This document shows, in pieces, positions 17,151-24,792 of a DNA stretch of 64,000 nt. This DNA comes from Nitrospira sp. Lineage in GTDB: Bacteria; Nitrospirota; Nitrospiria; Nitrospirales; Nitrospiraceae. The number at the start of each line of letters is the position of its first letter. The stretch's first letter is position 1. The translations under genes and the position numbers were made by a program. The stretch spans positions 1,959,501-2,023,500 of the forward strand of contig CP060501.1 in the NCBI GenBank assembly GCA_024760545.1, written 5' to 3'. The notes below the pieces were generated by a model. The model was not told the origin of the DNA. It saw only the letters and a list, made by a program, of their open reading frames with translations, and searched no databases.

Positions 17151-18425
17151 TCACGACGACTGGCCCTTCTCAAACTTCCGGACGATGTCTTCGTAGACCT
17201 TGTCTGCGAACTCCATGAACTCGAAAAGCATGAACAGTGGAGCCGTGAGCCGCTGGACGTCGGTCACCAGCGTGTCGCTGATTGAGCCGAGAGTTACCAC
17301 CACCTCAGACTCGCACCTGTCGTCAACCGAAGTATGTGGCGAGACATGACGCCTACCGCCAGCGCTGCTTAGGGTGCGGCCTCTCAGTCCGAAGTGGGTG
17401 ACTCGCACGCTGAGACGTGCATCGGCGGGCGCGCCGACGTGCGAGTACAGGCCACTAGCGAACATAAGAGCTTCTGTAACGCGCACAATGCGTGTGTTGA
17501 AGAAGATCTTGCCTTCGTCTCGCATGTCCTCGAACAGGTCCTGCAGCAAGTAGAAGTCACCGCTCTTCGCCATGGCCCAGTAGTCGTAGGACTCGCGGCC
17601 AGTGGGACCATCCTTCTGAATCGCGACCTCTGCGCGAATGCCGTCGCCGAACGGCCGAGGCTTATACTCGTTCACATTCTCCAGCGTGATACCAATCGGC
17701 CAGCCGAACGTGTGAATTTCAGAAGCGCGGACCGCGGTGAGGAGGTCGATCTGCGACTTGTTCACCGGTGTGTGTAGCCCGAACCGAAGCTCCATTCCAG
17801 CCTTGACACCGAGTTTGGCCATGCCGGCTTCGGCGGTTGCACGTTCTGACTCAAACCATTTGCCGGAGAGCAGAGGCTCTCCCGTCGGCAGCGCGCCTGT
17901 GCCCAACACAGCTCTAGCTGGGGCTGCGGCAGTCGGGATCAACGCTGAGAAGGGGTTCGAACCGAGCGGCGGCTTCGGAGTCGCTGGCATACCAAGCAGT
18001 TCTCGGCATAGCGCTTCTAGTGAAGCAGCGTACGTCGCGTCGTCACCGAAGTCGAGGAAGAGCCTCGGCCCGAGATGCCTAGGAGTCTTTGACGTTGATG
18101 GGTTTGCCCGGACTATCGGTATGAACTTCTTGGTCTCGATGGCCTCGACCATTTCGGCCGTAACGATCAGCCGCTCGTAGCCGACGCCACCCAAGCCTCC
18201 TTCCGATTTGCGGACATACTGTTCAGAGCATACCAACAAAACACGATCGGCTTTGGCAATTCCATCTGCCATGAAGGAGACAACGTCTTGCCCTGGCGCC
18301 AGATCCCACTGATCGAGCGACGCATCGATTCCGGCCGAGCGAAGGTCCGTGGCGAGCTTCAGTACCCACGCCTTGTGCTCCGGGGTGTCGTGTGAGTACG
18401 AGATGAAGATGGTTGGGGTGGGCAT
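17151..18425 (-). CDS. TIR/SEFIR-domain protein in a gene cassette
   Basis: A 424-aa protein. Residues 1 to about 150 form a SEFIR/TIR-type domain: TIFISYSHDTPEHKAWVLKLATDLRSAGIDASLDQWDLAPGQDVVSFM...ADRVLLVCSEQY. The remaining 270 residues (LFGLHTPVNKSQIDLL..., GWPIGITLENVN...) are unrecognised and could be a sensor. Bacterial TIR/SEFIR proteins often act in antiphage defence as NAD+-degrading or signalling effectors. The start at 18425 lies 16 bases after a GTTAGGC box (18442-18448 on the complement), and the stop is directly followed by attC, so this is a complete cassette. Antiphage function is inferred. Confidence 0.75.
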   Translation of the reverse strand: MPTPTIFISYSHDTPEHKAWVLKLATDLRSAGIDASLDQWDLAPGQDVVSFMADGIAKADRVLLVCSEQYVRKSEGGLGGVGYERLIVTAEMVEAIETKKFIPIVRANPSTSKTPRHLGPRLFLDFGDDATYAASLEALCRELLGMPATPKPPLGSNPFSALIPTAAAPARAVLGTGALPTGEPLLSGKWFESERATAEAGMAKLGVKAGMELRFGLHTPVNKSQIDLLTAVRASEIHTFGWPIGITLENVNEYKPRPFGDGIRAEVAIQKDGPTGRESYDYWAMAKSGDFYLLQDLFEDMRDEGKIFFNTRIVRVTEALMFASGLYSHVGAPADARLSVRVTHFGLRGRTLSSAGGRRHVSPHTSVDDRCESEVVVTLGSISDTLVTDVQRLTAPLFMLFEFMEFADKVYEDIVRKFEKGQSS

Positions 18426-18632
18426 GTGATTCGCTTCTGACGCCTAACAATGTTCAGGCAGACTGTATAATCCCGTTACGGTAGATTGTCCACTTCTGCC
18501 TAAACCGGCGGGCAAGAACCCCTAAGCCATCGCAGCAAGACAAGTTCCGCTCCACTACCGCGATGAGATCATCGTCTTATGGGGATCGGCGCAAGCCCCC
18601 ATTCTGGTAGCGGTCAGTCGTGTGCTTCTCCT

Positions 18633-18710
18633 TTGGGTCGAGGACTGCCATCGGCCACTGTGCGACAGTCGCTACGGCACGCTCCACGCCGGAAACCTGC
18701 CGTTCATTAG
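18633..18710. repeat. Degenerate intergenic repeat, copy C
   Basis: Combines the TTTGGGTCGAGGACTGCCAT part shared with 16515-16555 and the GCGACAGTCGCTACGGCAC part shared with 13975-14030. It is therefore the fullest copy and links the others into one repeat family. Confidence 0.55.
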
Positions 18711-18749
18711 AATCCTCAGCCAGTGAGTGCAGTACTCAAAACATTATTT

Positions 18750-18765
18750 GGAGGTACGTACCTCC
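18750..18765. promoter_or_regulatory. Perfect 16-bp palindrome, candidate operator
   Basis: GGAGGTAC followed by its exact reverse complement GTACCTCC, 74 bases before the cytochrome start codon. The symmetry and position suit a dimeric regulator's binding site. No regulator gene is adjacent. Confidence 0.45.
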
Positions 18766-18839
18766 CACAGCTTAATATCCTGCGAAATATGCTGTAACAT
18801 CCCGCTCGATTTTCTCGTTACTTACAACGGAGGTTATTC

Positions 18840-20252
18840 ATGTTGAAACTTCGCGCGGGCATACTGAGCGCGCTCTTGGTGGGTACCGCCACTGTCGTGG
18901 GGGCCGAGCCTTCTACGTTTCTCCCGAATCTGTTTCCGTTTTCAAACCCTCATGGAGTTCTGAAAACCTTCAACGAATCTGGGAAGATCGATCTCACCGG
19001 GCCATTTTTCCAGAGTCTTGGTACTAACGGGCGCAGTTGCGCCACTTGCCACCAAGCCAGTGACGCCTGGTCTGTCTCAGCCGCGCATGTTGCCAAACGG
19101 TTTGAAGAGACGCATGGCTTGGACCCGATCTTTCGTACCAATGACGGCGCCAATTGTGATCACGATATTGATACCTCATCGGTGGAAGGCCGCCGACAGG
19201 CCTACAGCCTGCTCACCAGCCGTGGTTTAATTCGCGTTGCCCTGCCGGTCCCTGCTGATGCCGAGTTTGAGGTGGTCAGCGTCAGCAACCCCTACAAGTG
19301 CAATAACACCTCGACCTTATCCATGTACCGCCGCCCGCTTCCTTCAACCAATCTCCGGTTTTTGACCACCGTGATGTGGGATGGGCGTGAATCCTCTACG
19401 CAGACCGGTACGAAACCGATTGTGCCGTCCACCCTCGGGCAAGAATTGCCGTTCGACCTGCTCCATCAATCGCTGGATGCCACAAATGGCCATGCGCAAG
19501 CGAGCACGCCATTGACGGAGCACCAGAAGCAGCAAATCGTGGCGTTTGAAATGGGGCTGTCGACCGCGCAGACCGTCGATTTTGGTGCGGGATCGCTGGA
19601 GTCCCACGGTGCGCACGGCGGGCCCGTGGCACTGTTTAACCAACCCTTCTTTGTTGGCATCAATGATCCGCTGGGCGGGAACCCCATGGGCACGCCGTTC
19701 AACCCGGTGATCTTTACCCTGTTTACGCCCGCCTGGGCGCATGAACAGTCCCATAACCACCACCGCGCCAGTATTCTGCGTGGGCAAATGCTGTTCAACT
19801 CGCGCCCGATCGCCATTACGGGCGTCGCTGGGATCAACGATGCGCTTGGGGTCGCCACCCTTCCGGGGACCTGTGGTACCTGCCACGACTCGCCCAATGT
19901 CGGCAACCATTCCGTTATCGCACCGTTGAACATCGGGGTCGCCGACGTCGGGAATCCGCTGAATCCGCTGGGGGTGGATTATTTGCCGGTTATCAAGCTG
20001 CGCCAGAAGGCCGATCCGACGAAGGAAATTTCTACTACCGATCCCGGACGGGCATTGGTGACGGGCAAATGGGCGGACATCGGCAAGTTCAAAGGCCCGA
20101 TTCTTCGCGGACTCTCCGCCCGGGCACCCTACTTTCACAATGGCTCGGCGGAGAGCCTGAAGGACGTCGTCGAGATGTACAACGTTCGTTTTGGAATGGG
20201 ACTGACTGAAAGTGAAAAAGCCGACTTGGCTGCGTTTTTAAGTACCTTGTAA
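18840..20252 (+). CDS. Di-haem cytochrome c, peroxidase-like
   Basis: A 470-aa exported protein (signal peptide LRAGILSALLVGTATVVGAEP) with two CXXCH haem c sites: C67-ATC-H71 and C345-GTC-H349. The two-domain layout and the C-terminal segment FKGPILRGLSARAPYFHNGSAESLKDVVEMYNVRFGMGLTESEKADLAAFLSTL are typical of the cytochrome c peroxidase/MauG superfamily. It would act in the periplasm as a peroxidase or electron carrier. The SD is CGGAGG before the ATG. It stands alone, with a palindrome upstream. It is longer than classical CcpA (about 330 aa), with a large insert between the haem sites, so the substrate is open. Confidence 0.82.
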   Translation: MLKLRAGILSALLVGTATVVGAEPSTFLPNLFPFSNPHGVLKTFNESGKIDLTGPFFQSLGTNGRSCATCHQASDAWSVSAAHVAKRFEETHGLDPIFRTNDGANCDHDIDTSSVEGRRQAYSLLTSRGLIRVALPVPADAEFEVVSVSNPYKCNNTSTLSMYRRPLPSTNLRFLTTVMWDGRESSTQTGTKPIVPSTLGQELPFDLLHQSLDATNGHAQASTPLTEHQKQQIVAFEMGLSTAQTVDFGAGSLESHGAHGGPVALFNQPFFVGINDPLGGNPMGTPFNPVIFTLFTPAWAHEQSHNHHRASILRGQMLFNSRPIAITGVAGINDALGVATLPGTCGTCHDSPNVGNHSVIAPLNIGVADVGNPLNPLGVDYLPVIKLRQKADPTKEISTTDPGRALVTGKWADIGKFKGPILRGLSARAPYFHNGSAESLKDVVEMYNVRFGMGLTESEKADLAAFLSTL

Positions 20253-20423
20253 CGACAGACGGTCCTGCACAGCCTGCGGTGCTCAGCAAAATCACGCTGG
20301 GCGCCGCAGCGCCTCACTTCGACGATCAAGCCTGACCCGCAGGGGCGACCACCTCCTCGGCGCGGGAACATCCCCTAGCCCCTGGCCCAAAATCCTCCCC
20401 ATCAATCAATCCAGTATCGGTTG

Positions 20424-20552
20424 TCATGTTTCACAAATTTCTGTTGTCTGAGATGTCGCCCAAATCTCCTTCAACTTGAACGGCGCTTTTTGGCCGACAA
20501 GTCTCCCTTTATTCCACGGTTCGCGGTGTTGAGATGTGTTGATACTTGCCAT
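20424..20552 (-). pseudogene. Tyrosine integrase N-terminal fragment
   Basis: A 42-codon frame starting at an ATG with GAAAGGAG upstream. It encodes MASINTSQHREPWNKGRLVG and continues QKAPFKLKEIWA. The REPWNKGRLVGQKxPxKLKxIWA pattern is the recognisable N-terminus of a widespread short tyrosine integrase family, whose members continue with IRIRLQL. Here the sequence diverges after about residue 32 and stops, so only a remnant survives. Confidence 0.6.
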
Positions 20553-20687
20553 GATGGACTCCTTTCGGTGACAGACGGCGAGAGCACCGCCGCCTTTGCG
20601 ACTCGTCAGTGCGATGCACTAACTGTGGCGACATCTAGTGAGAAAGGAGTGTCGGCGATGTGGTTGTCAGATTCAAATGCCGCTATT

Positions 20688-20745
20688 CGGCCACTTGCCG
20701 TCATTGATCAAGTTTGATTCTTTACCCGAAAGCGGCCATTCATCG
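20688..20745. repeat. Degenerate intergenic repeat, copy D (loose)
   Basis: TATTCGGCCACTTGCCGTC...CCCGAAAGCGGCCATTCATC. It keeps the ends of copy A (TTCGGCCACTTG and GAAAGCGGTCGTTCAT) with the middle replaced. Confidence 0.4.
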
Positions 20746-20936
20746 TCATCGGAAATTGGCAGGGTCTCCCCGAATCGTTGCACACACTTCAGAATAACGA
20801 TGGTGTCTGCGCGTAGCCATTCACGCTTGGTACTGGGCAATCAACTCCAAATACAACAAATACGGCTTTCGCGTTGCCATGTCGATTCCATAAGGGAGCC
20901 CGTGAGGTCCAGGTTCTTATGGGATTACACAAAGCC

Positions 20937-21992
20937 CTACCCCAGCTTATTCCTGACGCGGCGAATCACTTCGTCTGTAAATTCCGTGGTTGTCGCCCGT
21001 CCCTGTAGATCGACTGTCCGTATGCCGTCCGAGACCACCTCGAAGACTGAGCTTTCAAGGGCACGTGCGACTATGGCTTCCGGCTCGCCCATATAGGAAA
21101 GCACTGAGGCGCCTGCCAGAATCATAGCCATGGGGTTGGCGAGGTTCTTGCCGAACAACAAGGGCGCCGTACCGTGCGGAGCTTCCGCCATGACGACACG
21201 GACACTCCAGTCCTGGTCCAGGCTGAGAAGAAGCGATTCCGATCCGGCGATGGAACCGAACAGTTGCAGGACCAGGTCGCTCAGGCAGTCGCCATCTCGA
21301 TTCAGAGCGGGGATGACGAGCGTCTCACCGGAATGAGCCAGCAGCAGGGCATACGTCGCGTCAATCAATTGAGGCTCGTAGCGGATGTTGGGGTGACGGC
21401 AGGCCGCGGCGTCCATCTCCTCCTTCAGCAGGCCTTCGAAAATCGGGCTGACGGTGTATTTGGGACCGCCGAAGACTTTGGCATCGAACTTCTCAGCATG
21501 ATGGAATGCATATTCAGCGACCGCACGACAGTGCCACCGCGTTATCCGTTCCGTCCGATAGGCTACTTCATGGAGTCCTTCTCCTTCGCGCCATTCCTTT
21601 GCCCCATATGCCCCGCCGACGGCCATGCGAATCACCGCAATCGGTCCGTGGGCCCCACCGACAGGAGTGATCCCCGGAATGCGTCGCCCGGTCCGGACAA
21701 TGACACTCCCGTTGATTCGCTCGCGCACGATCATGTTCGGGCTGCCGACGTCTCCTGCCGTCTCGGGAGTGATCGTGGCGGCTTTCAATCCATAACCAGC
21801 CGCCGCCATGGCCGCAGCGGCCTCTTCGACGATACGGTTGTGGGTCGCGCGCCGGTGGGCGAGGCTCAAATCGAAATGCTGCAAGGTAGCCCTGAGGCCG
21901 ATAACGTCAGGGTCAAGCACCCGGAGCGCTTGAGCCAGGAGTTCTTCTCCAGTCTGGTCGCCATGGAGCACGACGATAGTCTTAGGCATCAC
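20937..21992 (-). CDS. Isocitrate/isopropylmalate dehydrogenase family protein
   Basis: A 351-aa NAD(P)-dependent beta-decarboxylating dehydrogenase of the LeuB/Icd superfamily. It starts KTIVVLHGDQTGEELLAQALRVL (the GDGxG-type start reads GDQTG). The metal-binding helix is seen as LNRDGDCLSDLVLQLFGSIAGSESLLLS, where the aspartates of the canonical YDGDxxSD region are present, and MAEAPHGTAPLLFGKNLANPMAMILAGA corresponds to the nucleotide-binding HGSAPDIAGK..ANP motif. It could act on isocitrate, isopropylmalate or homoisocitrate; sequence alone does not decide. It is a single gene between non-coding stretches, with a strong start and few neighbours of metabolic relevance. Confidence 0.8.
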   Translation of the reverse strand: MMPKTIVVLHGDQTGEELLAQALRVLDPDVIGLRATLQHFDLSLAHRRATHNRIVEEAAAAMAAAGYGLKAATITPETAGDVGSPNMIVRERINGSVIVRTGRRIPGITPVGGAHGPIAVIRMAVGGAYGAKEWREGEGLHEVAYRTERITRWHCRAVAEYAFHHAEKFDAKVFGGPKYTVSPIFEGLLKEEMDAAACRHPNIRYEPQLIDATYALLLAHSGETLVIPALNRDGDCLSDLVLQLFGSIAGSESLLLSLDQDWSVRVVMAEAPHGTAPLLFGKNLANPMAMILAGASVLSYMGEPEAIVARALESSVFEVVSDGIRTVDLQGRATTTEFTDEVIRRVRNKLG

Positions 21993-22617
21993 AACCTCGT
22001 TGGGAGATCACCTTCCTTTACGGTAAAACATTTTGATTAAGGACAACGGAGTCGGAACCCTTAATAAACTCGCTCAAGTCTCTATAGAGACGCTTCTCTC
22101 ATGGAGCCCCGATCTTCCAACGTGGTGTAGTGAGTGCGGTGATCGTCCTTCCACCAGCCGCACGCACTAGGTGTCGTGTGCTGTATGACCGAGCAGCCTT
22201 CATGCTCGACGATGAAACAGGCATCTTACCACTGGAAGCGTTAGGGCACTGCAATCCGAACGCCTATGATGGATTCCTCAAGACGGTGATCGCGTACGGG
22301 TGACCGGCATTGTCGAGGTGATGAGTAGTCACTTGCCCCGTCGGGTGCGAATCCAAGCGATGAGCCTACAGGGCATCAATCCCTCAACCTAACGCGCCCT
22401 ACAGCCAATGTCCACCTCGCAATAATCTATTTTCCGATCGGGCTGCTCGCTCCCAATGGCCAGCCCTTGGCGACATCCCTTCGCCTGAACACCACGACAG
22501 GCCAGGCCGACCCTTCGGCAGCGGACACGCCCGTATTTCCGATGGCTAAGCCTGGGGATTGATCGTGAACGAGGTCTTTGGTAGCTTCCTGGCCAGGCCA
22601 CAAGTCCTTTTAAATTT
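21993..22617. other. Spacer, no feature seen
   Basis: About 620 bases between the dehydrogenase start and the GC-rich segment. No gene, RNA or clear repeat was recognised. Composition changes to high GC near 22620. Confidence 0.4.
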
Positions 22618-22800
22618 CCTATTCCTGAGTGGCTGATCCACTTCACGAGCTATGCCGGCTATCCGAAGGCCGCGCCGGACTGGGCAGAGATCCGGATCGC
22701 GCTCGCGAAGCGGGAGATCCTGCCGCTGCCGGCGAGTCTCGGGCCGGGGCGGGATCCGGAGCTGGATCGCGAACGGGCGACGCCTGCAGGGGGCACATAG
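22618..22800 (+). pseudogene. Carboxymuconolactone-decarboxylase-like C-terminal remnant
   Basis: In the frame ending at TAG 22798-22800 the DNA encodes PEWLIHFTSYAGYPKAAPDW and then AEIRIALAKREILPLP. The HFxxYAGYPKA motif is characteristic of the carboxymuconolactone decarboxylase family. There is no start codon or N-terminal half, so this is a cut-off 3' end. It marks the left boundary of a GC-rich foreign segment that also carries the next gene. Confidence 0.55.
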
Positions 22801-22831
22801 AACCACAGACCGAGAGGAACCTGGCCCGCAG

Positions 22832-23563
22832 ATGACCGCCCGCGCCGAATCGCTCGAGCATGAACTCGTCTCGAACCCCCGTCATTACCGCTACTACGAC
22901 CTCGTCATGGCGGGCTTCGTGACGGTCGTGCTCTGCTCGAACCTGATCGGACCGGGCAAGACGTGCATCCTCTTCGGCCTGACCTTCGGCGCCGGGAACC
23001 TCTTCTTCCCGATCTCCTACATCTTCGGCGACGTGCTAACCGAGGTCTATGGCTACGCGCGCACGCGCAAAGTCATCTGGGCGGGCTTCATCTCGATGAT
23101 CTTTGCGACCATCATGGGGCTCTTCGTGATCCACATGCCGGCGGATCCGGAGGAGCCCTTCAATGCCGTGATCCAGCCTGCCCTGGAGCTCGTATTCGGG
23201 AGCACGGGGCGGATCGTCGTCGCGTCGATCGTCGCCTTCTGGTGCGGCGACTTCATGAACAGCTATGTCATGGCGAAGATGAAGGTCTGGACCGAAGGGC
23301 GTCATCTCTGGACCCGCACGATCGGCTCGACCGCAGTCGGCCAGCTCGTCGACAGCGCCCTCTTCTATCCGATTGCCTTCCTCGGGACCTGGCAGCCCGG
23401 GACGATGATGAAGGTCATCGCCTTCAACTGGGCGTTCAAGGTCTCCGTCGAGATCGTCTTCACGCCGGTGACCTACGCGATCGTCGGCTGGCTGAAGCGC
23501 CAGGAGAACGAGGACTGGTACGACAGGCATACGGACTTCACGCCGTTCTCGTTGAAGGACTGA
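22832..23563 (+). CDS. yhhQ: Queuosine precursor transporter, YhhQ/VUT family
   Basis: A 243-aa membrane protein of the YhhQ (VUT_1) family that imports 7-cyano/7-aminomethyl-deazaguanine for queuosine tRNA modification. Family features are SNLIGPGKTCILFGLTFGAGNLFFPISYIFGDVLTEVYGYARTRKVIWAGF near the N-terminus, WTEGRHLWTRTIGSTAVGQLVDSALFYPIAF in the second half, and a KVSVEIVFTPVTYAIVGWLKR end. The ATG at 22832 is chosen because the family starts near there; the open frame runs further upstream. The gene is markedly richer in G and C than its neighbours, consistent with transfer from a high-GC bacterium. Confidence 0.85.
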   Translation: MTARAESLEHELVSNPRHYRYYDLVMAGFVTVVLCSNLIGPGKTCILFGLTFGAGNLFFPISYIFGDVLTEVYGYARTRKVIWAGFISMIFATIMGLFVIHMPADPEEPFNAVIQPALELVFGSTGRIVVASIVAFWCGDFMNSYVMAKMKVWTEGRHLWTRTIGSTAVGQLVDSALFYPIAFLGTWQPGTMMKVIAFNWAFKVSVEIVFTPVTYAIVGWLKRQENEDWYDRHTDFTPFSLKD

Positions 23564-23750
23564 GCCGTCGAAGCGCCAGACGACGGCGCTGCGCGATCTC
23601 ACCGAAGTCTCGCCGTCACTTCACCCAGTTGACGAAACCCGTGACGATCAGCGCGTTGGGGAAGTCGATGAAGGCCCTCCCGGTGACTTCCTTCCTTCAC
23701 TAATTGGTAAGGTGTAAATGGCAGCGAGTCCGGAACGGAGTATCCCGTTA

Positions 23751-24071
23751 TCAGGCAGTCACGAGTGCGTCTCTGCGTTGCTCGATATGCTTCCTGACCC
23801 TCACCGGCAATGCTTGTTCGGCAAGCCGCAGCTCATAGGTCTTCTGCAGGTTCATCCAAAATTCAGCTGTCGTGTTGAAAAATGCCGCTAGACGAACCGC
23901 AGTATCTCCCGTGATGCCACGCTGCCCTTTGATAATCGCCGTGATCCGATTCGCCGGCACTTCGAGGGCCTTGGCTAGTGTATTGGCGTTTATCTGCGGA
24001 TCTGACGGTTTGATGAACTCTTCCAGTAAAATTTCTCCTGGATGAACCGGCCGCATGCCGTTCTTAATCAT
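23751..24071 (-). CDS. higA: HigA-family antitoxin (XRE HTH)
   Basis: A 106-aa antitoxin with MRPVHPGEILLEEFIKPSDPQINANTLAKALEVPANRITAIIKGQRGITGDTAVRLAAFFNTTAEFWMNLQKTYELR, the signature of the HigA/VapI group: it neutralises the toxin and represses the operon. The ATG at 24071 is taken because GAAGGAGAG lies just upstream and MIKNGMRPVHPGE is the normal N-terminus; a longer frame reaches 24158. It follows the toxin by 13 bases, the toxin-first order usual for higBA. Confidence 0.9.
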   Translation of the reverse strand: MIKNGMRPVHPGEILLEEFIKPSDPQINANTLAKALEVPANRITAIIKGQRGITGDTAVRLAAFFNTTAEFWMNLQKTYELRLAEQALPVRVRKHIEQRRDALVTA

Positions 24072-24084
24072 GGTGTTCTCTCCT

Positions 24085-24372
24085 TCAGTGATAATCGGTG
24101 ATCTCGACGTCATCGGGTCCGTCAGCCGTCCAGACAAAGCAGATCCGCCACTGATCATTGATCCTTATACTGTGTTGTCCGACCCTATCCCCCTTCAATC
24201 TTTCCAGTCGGTTGCCTGCCGGTGATAGGAGGTCCTTCAGGTCCGTCGCGTTGTCGAGCATCGTGAGTTTCCGCTCAGCTACCTTCCGGAAGTTGGAGAA
24301 TTCCCTGACCATCTCTCCTGCAAAGAACTGTTGCGCCTTCTTGTCCCGAAACCCTCGAATCACGATGTCCAA
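24085..24372 (-). CDS. higB: HigB/RelE-family toxin
   Basis: A 95-aa ribosome-dependent mRNA interferase of the RelE/HigB superfamily. The sequence runs DKKAQQFFAGEMVREF...KLTMLDNATDLKDLLSPAGNRLERLKGDRVGQHSIRINDQWRICFVWTADGPDDVEITDYH. The IRINDQWRICF segment and the final DYH are diagnostic. It forms a two-gene toxin-antitoxin operon with the downstream higA. It sits close to a tRNA integration scar, so it may have stabilised a former mobile element. Confidence 0.9.
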   Translation of the reverse strand: MDIVIRGFRDKKAQQFFAGEMVREFSNFRKVAERKLTMLDNATDLKDLLSPAGNRLERLKGDRVGQHSIRINDQWRICFVWTADGPDDVEITDYH

Positions 24373-24552
24373 CCTATCACAGTTTTACGCATTACGTACA
24401 TCGTATGTGAAAAAATTGTGCTAAAAAGCGTCGAAATGGACAGAATTGATGGAATTCATTGCAACAGATAGAACGCTACAAGTCATTGATTCAATTATAA
24501 AAGCGAGAAACAAGACGAAAGATCAGGGTATTACGAAATCCGTCTTTAAGGC

Positions 24553-24597
24553 CTCATAACCCAAAGGTCAGAGGTTCAAATCCTCTCCCCGCAACCA
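24553..24597 (+). repeat. 3' fragment of initiator tRNA (att site remnant)
   Basis: CTCATAACCC (anticodon CAT) is followed by AAAGGTCAGAGG, TTCAAATCC and TCTCCCCGCAACCA. This is the anticodon loop, variable loop, T arm, acceptor strand and CCA end of tRNA-fMet. The 5' half is absent: the sequence upstream (GGTATTACGAAATCC) does not form the D arm or pair with the acceptor. Such a 3' tRNA copy is what integrases leave at the distal end of an island. Confidence 0.75.
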
Positions 24598-24654
24598 ACC
24601 TTTTCAATCAGTTACTGACTCCCAACCAAATGAAAGAACTCAGTTAACCGGAAA

Positions 24655-24682
24655 TTGTCCGTGTTTCTGTCCGTGTTTGAAT
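24655..24682. repeat. Direct repeat next to tRNA fragment
   Basis: TGTCCGTGTTTC then TGTCCGTGTTTG in tandem, about 60 bases after the CCA end. A similar pair occurs on the complement near 32135-32163, next to the truncated integrase. Possibly integrase arm-type sites. Confidence 0.4.
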
Positions 24683-24792
24683 CATTCGCTCACAAGGTAG
24701 CTACGTGCAACTAGTGAGCTGGTGCTGGTGATTCGATGAGGACTTTCGCCACGTTCGATACGACAGCTGTGGCAACGATTGGGCCTGTTGTT

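Larger units (their letters stand above)
18426..18839. other. Spacer with attC half-site, repeat and palindrome
   Basis: About 410 bases without a gene. It holds an attC R'-like box (18442-18448), degenerate repeat copy C (18633-18710) and a perfect 16-bp palindrome (18750-18765) ahead of the cytochrome gene. Confidence 0.5.
20253..20936. other. Spacer with integrase fragment and repeat
   Basis: About 680 bases. Contents are an N-terminal tyrosine-integrase fragment (20424-20552, minus) and a loose copy of the degenerate repeat (20688-20745). Other open frames are not convincing. Confidence 0.45.

Noticed and set aside
19344..20138. 264-codon minus-strand frame across the cytochrome gene
   Set aside because: Shadow of the cytochrome frame, which has two haem motifs and a signal peptide. 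The antisense product has no domain.
21174..22040. 288-codon plus-strand frame opposite the dehydrogenase
   Set aside because: Antisense shadow of a well-conserved dehydrogenase; unusual composition.
23036..23602. 188-codon minus-strand frame in the transporter gene
   Set aside because: High GC makes long antisense frames. The transporter frame is the real one.
24540..24597. Complete tRNA gene at this position
   Set aside because: The D arm and 5' acceptor strand are missing, and the anticodon stem cannot form properly, so only a 3' fragment is supported.
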